From Asaia sp. W19 (GTDB lineage: Bacteria; Pseudomonadota; Alphaproteobacteria; Acetobacterales; Acetobacteraceae), in the NCBI RefSeq assembly GCF_003994335.1, contig NZ_PNQZ01000020.1:1-63593 (forward strand): a DNA stretch of 63,593 nucleotides, in the 5' to 3' direction. The translations under genes were made by a program, and so were the position numbers. How positions within the stretch are numbered: the first letter of the stretch is position 1; every line of letters begins with the position of its first letter. Under the pieces are notes generated by a model. It had not been told where the DNA came from, did no database searches, and was given only the letters and a program-made list of their open reading frames with translations. Positions 1 to 7,549 of the stretch are shown here, one piece after another.

Positions 1-1
1 G

Positions 2-292
2 AATGGCGACAGCTTCGCCACCGTCACCGGTGGCAGCGGCGCAGCCAACACCTTCGGTGTGCTCGCCGGGCATAATGGTGGTGACATCACCATCACCGAT
101 TTCGGCAGCGCGGCTGGCAACATGTTCTTCATGTATAACTACCGCCCGGCGGATGCCGACAAGGCCATCCAGGATCTGCTGGCAACGGCAACGGTCACTG
201 GCGGCAACACCACGCTGCAGCTCGACAACAACATGAAGGTTACCTTCCTCGGCGTGACCGATCTGAAGGCCTCGAACATCGTGATCAGCTGA
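2..292 (+). CDS. C-terminal end of a large repetitive surface protein (partial)
   Basis: Only the last 96 codons are present; the reading frame is open from base 2 to a TGA at 290-292. The visible tail is rich in Gly, Asn, Thr, Ser, Asp and Val and alternates short beta-strand-like segments (DITITDF, TTLQLDN), as in the C-terminal repeats of RTX/VCBS-type or autotransporter-like adhesins. There is no Cys, and no C-terminal aromatic residue that would mark an autotransporter barrel. It is followed by a clear terminator and then by a glycosyltransferase gene, a combination often seen where a surface adhesin is glycosylated. The N-terminus and family are outside the window, so the role in adhesion or matrix formation is inference from composition only. 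Confidence 0.6.
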   Translation, partial: NGDSFATVTGGSGAANTFGVLAGHNGGDITITDFGSAAGNMFFMYNYRPADADKAIQDLLATATVTGGNTTLQLDNNMKVTFLGVTDLKASNIVIS

Positions 293-327
293 TCGTCAAC
301 AAACCATCAGTCACTCGCGTCTCTCTG

Positions 328-362
328 CGAAGGCCCGGCTCACAGACCGGGCCTTCGTTTTT
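328..362 (+). terminator. Rho-independent terminator after the surface-protein gene
   Basis: Perfect 11-bp inverted repeat (CGAAGGCCCGG at 328-338, CCGGGCCTTCG at 347-357) with an 8-nt loop, followed by five T residues. It closes the upstream transcription unit. Confidence 0.93.
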
Positions 363-439
363 GTAACGGGTAAATCTGGGCTATAGAGCACACAGGCTGC
401 TTCCAGCCAGTTTTGTCCTCATCACCCAGTGAGTGATTC

Positions 440-3154
440 TTGCCCGATCTATCCGACAGACAGACCCCCTCTGCCTTTGACATCGACACTCCCCAGGAAG
501 AGACCCTGGCGGCCTCAGCCTATCTCGCAACCATTCGCGCAGATTCGCTCCAGGCGGAGCTACGCCTGACGAACCAGCAGCTGAAGCTGATGCGCCGTTC
601 GCTGTCCTGGCGAATCATGGAGCCGCTGCGCTGGGTTCGGGCCTTGACCCTCGGTCGTCTGCCGCGCGGCATCCCTATCAATGAGGCCTGGGAGCAGTGG
701 CTCGATTCCTATCGCACCGAAGGATTCTTCAAGGCGATGGGTCGGTTTTTTGCCGGGGGAATCGCGAAACGACGTCTTTCACGGCATAGTGATCAGGCGG
801 GCGATCCGCTTTTTGTCCCGACCAAGGAGCTTGCTGCCTTTCTGCGACGCCCGGCGCCCAAGGCGACCCAGATGCTGCGCCCCCACTATCTGCTGATCGC
901 CGATATGGGTTTGCAGCAATGTACCAAATATCGCGTGACCCAGAAGGCCGAGCTGATCCGTCGTCTCGGCTGGACCGTGCAGATCGTCGACTGGCAGGAC
1001 AGCAGCGAGGCGCTCTCCTCGCTTCAGGTAGCGACCGAGATTCTGTTCTATCGCGTACCGGGCGTTGCCTCGGTACTCGGCCTGGTTGCAGAGGCCAAGA
1101 GGCTCGGTCTCAAACCGCGCTGGGAGATCGACGATCTTCTGTTCAGCAAGATCCTCTACCGGCGCAACGGCAATCTGGCGACATTGAGTTATCATGAGCG
1201 CCAGGGCCTTTACCATCTTGCCGATCTCTATCTGCGCGCGCTCCGTGCCTGTGGGCGTGGCATGGCCTCCACGGAAGCCCTGGCTACCGAAATGCGCAAG
1301 ATCGGCATCGAGGATGTGCTGGTTCTGGAGAACGCGCTCGACACCCAGACTCTTGAGGTGGCCGCGAGCCTGCTCGCCAACCCAGCCCCGCGCGATGAAG
1401 ACAGGATCTGGGTCTGCTACGGCTCGGGCAGCCGCGCCCATGACATGGACTTCAAGGTCGCGGAAACCGGTCTGATCGCTGCCATGAAGGCAGAACCGCG
1501 CGTGAATCTCCTGATTATCGGCCCTCTGAAGATCTCACCGCTCTTTGCGCAATTCGGCTCGCGCGTTCAGCGTCGGAACGAAGTCTCCTATGCCGCCTAT
1601 CTGGGAGAACTGGCCAAAGCGGATATCGCCATTGCGCCGCTTGAGGACACGCTCTTCAATGACTGCAAGAGCAATATCAAATTTCTAGAGGCTGCCATCC
1701 TGGAGCTTCCCTCCATCTGCTCGCCCACCGATACCTATCGGCGGGTCATTCAGTCCGGTGATAACGGGTATCTCGCCCGCACCGCCGAAGAGTGGCGGGA
1801 CACGGTTCTGGCGTTGGCCAGCGACGCGCAATTGCGTCGCCGCATCGGTCTGAAAGCGCGCGAGGCGGCGCTCGCGCTCTATGCGCCCGACCGTATCCTG
1901 ACCCAGCAGGCCGCTCCGGTCTTCGGCAAGCCTCCCGCCTTTACCCACAAGGCACCGCGTGTCCTGCAGGTAAACATCTTCATGGCACCGCGCTCTTTCG
2001 GCGGGGCCACGATTGTGGTGGAAGCCCTTCTCAAGCCGCTCGCCAAGGCCGGCTTCGAGAACAGCATCATGACCACGCGCCCGGTTCTGGAGGCCCTCCC
2101 CGACGGGGCCCTACGCTATCGCGTGCTCGACACGGACGTCTTTTCCGTCGTGGCCGGGCGTAATGCCGCAACCGACAACATCACCATCGCCCGTCAGATC
2201 GAGCGCTGGATCGATGCATGGGACGTCGAGCTGGTGCATTTCCATGCAATCCAGGAGATGGGCGTCGGCATGGCCCGCATCTGCCAGCAACGCGGCGTGC
2301 CCTACGTGATCAGCCTGCATGATTGCTGGTGGCTGTCTGATAATCTCTTCATTACGCGCGATGACGGGCAGTACCATCTGGAGAAGAACGAAGTGCCGCT
2401 CGCCCCCGGTGAGTCGACACGCGCCCATTACCTGAATGAACGCCGTAAGGTCATGCGCCAGGCTCTGGCTGGTGCGGCAGCCATTCTGAGCCCCTCGGAA
2501 GAGCATAAGGGGCTCTATGTGCGCAATGGCGTGCCCTCCGACCGGATTCTGATCAATCGTAACGGCTTCACCTGGCCCTCGCGCCCCAAGGCGAAACGCC
2601 CGCCAGGTAGCAAGCTGCGCTTCGGTTTCGTCGGGGGAATCGGGTTTGTCAAAGGCTATGACCTGATCCGCAAGGCGCTGGAGCGCACCAAGCGCGATGA
2701 CTGGGAACTGGTACTGGTCGATAACACGCTCAACCTGGGTTTCCCCTCGATCGATACGTCGGAATGGCTGGTAAAGGGCACGATCCGCACCGTTCCAGCC
2801 TACACCCAGTCCGGACTGGATGATTTCTATGATCAGGTGGACGTGCTGCTCTTCCCCTCGCAATGGCGCGAGAGCTATGGCCTGACCGTGCGCGAGGCTC
2901 TGTCGCGTGATGTCTGGGTGATTTCGACGGCACCGGGCGGCCAGGCTGAGGAAATCGTGGATGGCGTGAATGGCTCACTCATCCCGATCATCGATGATCC
3001 CGCCCCCCTTCAGGCCGCGATTGAAGCCATCCTCGATCAGAAGAGCCGGTTCGATTCCTATGTGAATCCGAACAAGGGCAGCCTTCCGAGCTACGAGGAT
3101 CAGGCGCAGGAACTCGCCACGCTTTATAACCGCATCCTCGGACGCACAGCCTGA
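440..3154 (+). CDS. Two-module GT4-like glycosyltransferase
   Basis: 904-residue protein predicted to transfer sugars from nucleotide donors to a surface polymer or protein. Residues about 15-65 form a charged helical stretch ending in a SLSWR motif that commonly precedes such enzymes. A first glycosyltransferase-like fold starts near residue 149 (YLLIADMG). A second GT-B module starts near residue 507 (VLQVNIF..SFGG) and ends with the acidic donor-binding motif around residue 808 (ESYGLTVREAL) followed by GGQAEEI. The frame opens at a TTG (440-442) behind a weak AGTGAG; the next in-frame ATG lies about 50 codons inside and would remove the helical segment. There is no signal peptide or membrane segment, so it is cytoplasmic. 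Glycosylation of the adhesin encoded just upstream is a guess from position. Confidence 0.85.
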   Translation: MPDLSDRQTPSAFDIDTPQEETLAASAYLATIRADSLQAELRLTNQQLKLMRRSLSWRIMEPLRWVRALTLGRLPRGIPINEAWEQWLDSYRTEGFFKAMGRFFAGGIAKRRLSRHSDQAGDPLFVPTKELAAFLRRPAPKATQMLRPHYLLIADMGLQQCTKYRVTQKAELIRRLGWTVQIVDWQDSSEALSSLQVATEILFYRVPGVASVLGLVAEAKRLGLKPRWEIDDLLFSKILYRRNGNLATLSYHERQGLYHLADLYLRALRACGRGMASTEALATEMRKIGIEDVLVLENALDTQTLEVAASLLANPAPRDEDRIWVCYGSGSRAHDMDFKVAETGLIAAMKAEPRVNLLIIGPLKISPLFAQFGSRVQRRNEVSYAAYLGELAKADIAIAPLEDTLFNDCKSNIKFLEAAILELPSICSPTDTYRRVIQSGDNGYLARTAEEWRDTVLALASDAQLRRRIGLKAREAALALYAPDRILTQQAAPVFGKPPAFTHKAPRVLQVNIFMAPRSFGGATIVVEALLKPLAKAGFENSIMTTRPVLEALPDGALRYRVLDTDVFSVVAGRNAATDNITIARQIERWIDAWDVELVHFHAIQEMGVGMARICQQRGVPYVISLHDCWWLSDNLFITRDDGQYHLEKNEVPLAPGESTRAHYLNERRKVMRQALAGAAAILSPSEEHKGLYVRNGVPSDRILINRNGFTWPSRPKAKRPPGSKLRFGFVGGIGFVKGYDLIRKALERTKRDDWELVLVDNTLNLGFPSIDTSEWLVKGTIRTVPAYTQSGLDDFYDQVDVLLFPSQWRESYGLTVREALSRDVWVISTAPGGQAEEIVDGVNGSLIPIIDDPAPLQAAIEAILDQKSRFDSYVNPNKGSLPSYEDQAQELATLYNRILGRTA

Positions 3155-3184
3155 ACAAACCAAGCCTCCACGGCTCAGCCCTCC

Positions 3185-3219
3185 CCCCTCTTCCGGCGAC
3201 GGAAGAGGGGTTTTCTTTT
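3185..3219 (+). terminator. Rho-independent terminator after the glycosyltransferase
   Basis: Perfect 10-bp stem (CCCCTCTTCC at 3185-3194 with GGAAGAGGGG at 3201-3210), 6-nt loop, followed by a T-rich tail TTTTCTTTT. Confidence 0.93.
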
Positions 3220-3606
3220 GCCCATCGTCTCACGCAGAGAGCGCACGCCCAGCATGATTGCGGATCAGACGGCACCGAACGACTGTGCAAAGAAAGGCCG
3301 ACGGTCCCGAGCTCAGATAGAGAGATACACCCAAGGCGCTCGTAGTTGGTTCTTCGGTACGTCAGCCGGTACTGTGCTGGCAGGCTGGCACTGACATAGA
3401 GGATAAGGCGGATATCCGGCTTGCTTGTCAGGACCTGATCATCCTGCCCCCGGGTCATCAATCCCGAGGGAGTATGGGCCGGGCCGGACCTTGTTGCGGT
3501 AGTGCATCTGCCGCAGCGTTACCCGGCATCATCCCCTGGGTATCAGACCCGGCAGAGCGCGGGCCTGACTGAGGATCCGTGATGAAACTGGAACCTCGAA
3601 GGGGCT
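3220..3606. other. Intergenic stretch with no convincing gene
   Basis: About 390 bases between convergent genes. Open frames here have no recognisable motif, ribosome binding site or codon pattern. A minus-strand frame (up to 3461) runs into the 3' end of the glycosyltransferase and looks like a shadow. It may hold a decayed gene, but I cannot identify one. Confidence 0.5.
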
Positions 3607-3632
3607 CCCCTGCCGCGTCAAAACGGCAGGGG
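3607..3632 (-). terminator. Hairpin downstream of the PQQ dehydrogenase gene
   Basis: Perfect 9-bp stem (CCCCTGCCG at 3607-3615, CGGCAGGGG at 3624-3632) 15 bases past the dehydrogenase stop codon. No T-tract follows on the minus strand, so it may be a stability hairpin or a weak terminator. Confidence 0.5.
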
Positions 3633-3646
3633 AACGAGAGAAACCG

Positions 3647-6196
3647 TCAGGGCGTTGCCGGGAGAGCATAAGCCAGGACGTAATCCCCCTTGTTTTCATT
3701 GGTGCCCGTACGCGTCGCGCCACCCGCGACCACCAGCACATATTGCCTGCCCTGTTCGACATAGGTCATGGGCGTACCCTGCCCCCCGACAGGCAGACGC
3801 TCGCGCCAGACTTCCTTGCCGGAGCGGAGATCGAACGCACGCAGGTAGTTATCAAGAGAGCCATGGAAGAAGGCGAGATTGCCTTGTGTCAGCATCGGAC
3901 CCCCCAACGTGGGCATGCCAACCGGGATGTAAAGATGCGGAATGATCCCCTTCTGGCCGAACACGCCATGAATGGCGGCGTCCTGGATGCTGCCAACCGG
4001 CACCTGCCAAAGCGTCTTTTGCGTCCTCAGATCGATGGCTGTGAGCGAGCCATAAGGAGGCTTGAAGCACGGCGCACCGAGCGGAGAAACGAACATGGAG
4101 CGCTCCACGCCCCAAGGGGTGCCGAGCTGCTCGGAATATTCGCCCTCGGTCGAGGGAACGAGGCCGGCATGGGCGGCGTCCTCGCGCTTGATGAACTGTC
4201 CCCACATTGCCATGCGGATGTCGTTCACCACGAGCACACCGGTTTGCGGGTCAAGCGCCCCGCCGCCCCAGTTCGAGCCACCGTAATAGCCGGGCCAGAT
4301 CAGGGTTTTCTGCTTGTCGCTCAGCGGGGTGAATTCCCCCTCCCAACGCATCTTCCGGAAAGCAATGCGGCAATAGAGCTGGTCGAACACCGTACCGCCC
4401 CACATATCGCTTTCCTTCAGCGGATCGACGCCAATGGAGAGAGCGGAATAGGGCTGAACCGGGCTGATTCGCTGGCCGGGCATACCGTCAGTCGCGACCT
4501 TGCGATTGGTCACAGGCACGACAGGTTTGCCTGTACGGCGGTCGAGCACGAAAATCTGGCTGCGCTTGGTCAGAGCAACGACGACCGGCGTGGTCTCGCC
4601 CTTGCCATCGGGCATATCGTACAGGATCGGCTGCGACGTCACGTCATAGTCGAACATATCGTTATTGGCGGTACGAAAATGCCAGTGTTCCTGGCCCGTG
4701 CGGATATCGAGTGCCAGAATTGCGTCGGTATATTCGTCCGAATAGTCATGGCGATTACCGGTCCAGAAATCCGGCGTCTGATTGCCCATGGGAATGAAGG
4801 CAAGGCCCAGCTTGGGATCATAGGAGGCCGTTCCCCAGAAATTCGGGGTTTCGGTGGCATAGATCTGTCCAGCGGGGAGTGGGCGGCTGTCCTTGTTGCC
4901 ACGCGAGGCATCCCAGGCCCAGACCAGTCGGCCCGTGCGCACATCATAGCCGCGAATGACGCCCGAGGGCTCACCGACGGTCATGTTGTCGTTGATCTTG
5001 CCACCCACCATGATCACGCCATCAGCCACGAGCGGGGCGGAGGTCAGATAATAGGAGCCAGGTGCCGTCGGGCCGAGCCCTTCGAGCAGATTGACCATGC
5101 CATGATCGCCGAAATCCTCGCAGAGCGCTCCGGTCGTGGCATCGAGTTCAAAGAGGCGGGCATCGTTGGTCGTGCTGACGATACGACGCGCACAGGGGGT
5201 TTCCGCCGTGATGGCAACAGGCGCGGGCGTCGCGGTTTCTTCGGGCGGTGCAGCGGGCGCTGCCACGGGGGAGGCCTGGTCGGCAGACGCAGGAGCTTCC
5301 TCCGGGCCAAACGCTTTCGCATCAGGCGCCAGCAGCGACATGGTCGTGAGATCGGCATAGCTGACGCCACGGCAGCGCTTCCAGCCCTTGTTGCCGCGCG
5401 TCACCTGCATATGCGGGTCAAAACGCCATTTCTGCTTGCCCGAAACCGGATCGAGCGCAATCACCTTGTTCAGAGGCGTGCAGAGATAGAGCGTATCGGC
5501 GATCTTGAGCGGCGTGACCTGGTACTCAGACCCGTCAATGGCGAGGTCCCCTGTATGGAAGGTCCAGGCGAGTTTGAGATCGGTCACATTCTGCGCGTTG
5601 ATCTGCGTATAGGGCGCAAAGCGGTCACCGCTCAGATTGCGGCCCCAGGCAGGCCAGTCATTGCCGTTCTGCTGCCCCAGAGCCCCATTGGGCTTGGGCT
5701 GCTGTGAGGCCTCTGCCGTGACCTCCGCATGAGGCTGGAACACGCCCAGAATGATGCCACAGAAAATGATGGCATAGATCGCGGCAATGCCCATGCCCCA
5801 GGCGCGAGGGACGCCTCCGGAGCGCAACGCACCACCACGCCCGCCCCCTGCAACAGGGCCACGCTCTGTGGCGCCGAAGAAAGGCGCCAGCACGCCCACA
5901 ACGATGGGCAAAACGAGAAAGACCCCGACGCGTGGCAGAACGAGCCAGAACACATCCCCCACCTCGCCGAAAGCCCACCCAGCGGCGACCAGACTCAGGA
6001 GGATCGACAGGGGAAGGGCAATGGTCCGTCGGGCCATGACCAGGAACCCGACACAGGCCATGAGCAGGCCGAGGGCGATATAGGCCCAGCTTCCGCCAAG
6101 CCAGGCGAGATACACCCCGCCCAGGGCCAAACCCACACCGAGCAGACCGATCACCAGGCCAGCAAGGGTGCATAATAAAGGAACAACGCGTCGCAC
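3647..6196 (-). CDS. Membrane-bound PQQ-dependent dehydrogenase (glucose/quinate/shikimate family)
   Basis: 849-residue periplasm-facing quinoprotein that oxidises a sugar, polyol or cyclitol and passes electrons to ubiquinone. Five hydrophobic helices lie in residues 1-153, the membrane anchor typical of mGDH-type enzymes. The catalytic propeller follows (NDWPAWGRN about 179, GNQTPD about 471, FDYDV with D518, ALTKRSQIFVLDRRTG with K544). D518 and K544 match the catalytic Asp and PQQ-contacting Lys of Escherichia coli Gcd in spacing. It carries a Pro/Ala-rich insertion at about 296-334. The segment after CRGVSY reads ADL, where E. coli Gcd, as I recall it, has the substrate-binding His262, so glucose specificity should not be assumed. 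A LysR gene lies upstream on the same strand. Quinate and inositol dehydrogenases are alternatives. Confidence 0.88.
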   Translation of the reverse strand: MRRVVPLLCTLAGLVIGLLGVGLALGGVYLAWLGGSWAYIALGLLMACVGFLVMARRTIALPLSILLSLVAAGWAFGEVGDVFWLVLPRVGVFLVLPIVVGVLAPFFGATERGPVAGGGRGGALRSGGVPRAWGMGIAAIYAIIFCGIILGVFQPHAEVTAEASQQPKPNGALGQQNGNDWPAWGRNLSGDRFAPYTQINAQNVTDLKLAWTFHTGDLAIDGSEYQVTPLKIADTLYLCTPLNKVIALDPVSGKQKWRFDPHMQVTRGNKGWKRCRGVSYADLTTMSLLAPDAKAFGPEEAPASADQASPVAAPAAPPEETATPAPVAITAETPCARRIVSTTNDARLFELDATTGALCEDFGDHGMVNLLEGLGPTAPGSYYLTSAPLVADGVIMVGGKINDNMTVGEPSGVIRGYDVRTGRLVWAWDASRGNKDSRPLPAGQIYATETPNFWGTASYDPKLGLAFIPMGNQTPDFWTGNRHDYSDEYTDAILALDIRTGQEHWHFRTANNDMFDYDVTSQPILYDMPDGKGETTPVVVALTKRSQIFVLDRRTGKPVVPVTNRKVATDGMPGQRISPVQPYSALSIGVDPLKESDMWGGTVFDQLYCRIAFRKMRWEGEFTPLSDKQKTLIWPGYYGGSNWGGGALDPQTGVLVVNDIRMAMWGQFIKREDAAHAGLVPSTEGEYSEQLGTPWGVERSMFVSPLGAPCFKPPYGSLTAIDLRTQKTLWQVPVGSIQDAAIHGVFGQKGIIPHLYIPVGMPTLGGPMLTQGNLAFFHGSLDNYLRAFDLRSGKEVWRERLPVGGQGTPMTYVEQGRQYVLVVAGGATRTGTNENKGDYVLAYALPATP

Positions 6197-6431
6197 GGGA
6201 CATCCTCACGCTACGCCCCCGGATAGGCTCTGCCCGGTATCCGGGCCCGCCACGCCGAAAGCCGATGGAGCTACGAGACCGTCAGACCAGTAAACCCTCC
6301 TTGATCCGAGAGAGGGGTTGTCCGGCTTGACAACTCAAAGGGTGGGTAATGTGCGTCAGGTACCTTTCTTTTCCTTCATCACGATTTCATTATCCCGCAA
6401 TACTTCACCATTTTTTGTCCGATACCTCGCA

Positions 6432-7394
6432 TCAGAAAACCTGCTCACCTCCCTCCCCTGTCCGGAAGGAATCAGGCAGGTTCGACATGATCGCGAGCGC
6501 ATAGGCGACAGGCGCAGTGCGCACGGTGCCGCGCGCCCAGGCAATGCCGTGCTCCATGAAGAAATCATCCCCCGGCAGCCCTCCCTCCAGGACAGGGAGG
6601 CGTGAGAGCTGCGACTCCGACAGAAGCGAGACGGGCACGAGAGCGACCGCGTCGCAGGCCTCGCGCAATTCCTCCAACCTGCTGGGCACGCTGATCTCGA
6701 CCAGACGATCGGGCAGGGACAGGCCGCGCGCCTGGAGGACCTGTTCGAAGCGATCGCGCATCGCCATGCCCTTGACGGGGAGCAACCACACGCGGTCAGC
6801 GTAATGCGCCCAGCCATCCAGAACCGCAGAGACGGTCAGCAACTCCCCGTCAGACTGAACCAGACAGTGCTCCAGGCAGAGCGTCCGGGTTTCGAAACGC
6901 CCCGACACAGCAACTCCCAGAAGATTGATCGCCACCATGTCGAGCCTGCTGGCATGCAGATCATCGAGCAGACGCTGACGCATGCCATATTCGATACTTA
7001 TAGTGAGGAAAGGCTGCTCGCGCTTCATGCGCGACACCCAGACGATAAGTGGTCTCTCCAGCATCGGAGCCTGCAAGCCAATACGGACCTTGCCATGCAG
7101 CAGGGCCGTCTCACGCGCGAAATCCTCACTCAGCGCCTGCAACTCATGATCGATCCGCCGTGCCGCCAGCAAGACGCGCTCGAGTCCTGGCAGGGGCACA
7201 AGGCGGCCATGCACGCGCTCGAACAGGCGCTGACCGAGCAGGGCTTCAATCTCGATACAGGATTTCGAGACAGCGGCGGGCGAGATGTTCAACCTCTGCG
7301 CGGTCAGGCGCATGCTGCGTGTCGCATTCAGCATTTCCAGCAGATGCAGATGGCGCAGTTTGAGCCGCCGATGCAGCCTCGATCCAGTCACCAT
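6432..7394 (-). CDS. LysR-family transcriptional regulator
   Basis: 320-residue DNA-binding regulator. The N-terminal winged HTH is clear (LHLLEML..ATRSMRLTAQRLNISPAAVSKS, then LGQRLFERV), followed by a periplasmic-binding-protein-like effector domain beginning near GKVRIGLQ. I place the start at ATG 7394 because AAGGAG lies about 10 bases upstream; an upstream ATG at 7454 would add 20 residues that do not look like LysR. It is divergent from the TonB receptor/transporter/amidohydrolase operon that starts at 7550 and upstream of the PQQ dehydrogenase on its own strand, so it could control either. It resembles the GbpR/CbrR-like subgroup, but the effector is unknown. Confidence 0.88.
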   Translation of the reverse strand: MVTGSRLHRRLKLRHLHLLEMLNATRSMRLTAQRLNISPAAVSKSCIEIEALLGQRLFERVHGRLVPLPGLERVLLAARRIDHELQALSEDFARETALLHGKVRIGLQAPMLERPLIVWVSRMKREQPFLTISIEYGMRQRLLDDLHASRLDMVAINLLGVAVSGRFETRTLCLEHCLVQSDGELLTVSAVLDGWAHYADRVWLLPVKGMAMRDRFEQVLQARGLSLPDRLVEISVPSRLEELREACDAVALVPVSLLSESQLSRLPVLEGGLPGDDFFMEHGIAWARGTVRTAPVAYALAIMSNLPDSFRTGEGGEQVF

Positions 7395-7549
7395 GCCCTG
7401 CCCGCTCCTTCGACAACCAGACGGTTGACGCAGCATAACCTTATTTCGCTTCAATAACGAAACGTTTTGCTTTCATTATCTTCCTACAACCCGCTCGGGG
7501 CGGCAGGTGTTACCGCCGCCTGCACTAATAATAACCGGCAGGAAGCACG
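7395..7549. promoter_or_regulatory. Divergent LysR/TonB-receptor promoter region
   Basis: The region between the LysR gene and the TonB receptor gene has an AT-rich core around 7454-7490 with an AAACGTTT palindrome at 7460-7467 flanked by ATAA and TTAT. It is a natural place for a LysR operator, but no footprint-grade motif is visible. Confidence 0.4.

Noticed and set aside
2988..3762. Minus-strand open frames between the glycosyltransferase and the PQQ dehydrogenase
   Set aside because: Arg/Ser-rich low-information sequence, overlap with real genes at both ends, no ribosome binding site or family motif; considered as transposase remnants but nothing supports that.
779..5707. Very long opposite-strand frames, such as the 654-codon frame antisense to the PQQ dehydrogenase
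   Set aside because: They mirror high-GC coding frames on the other strand, contain no domain, and are typical shadows.
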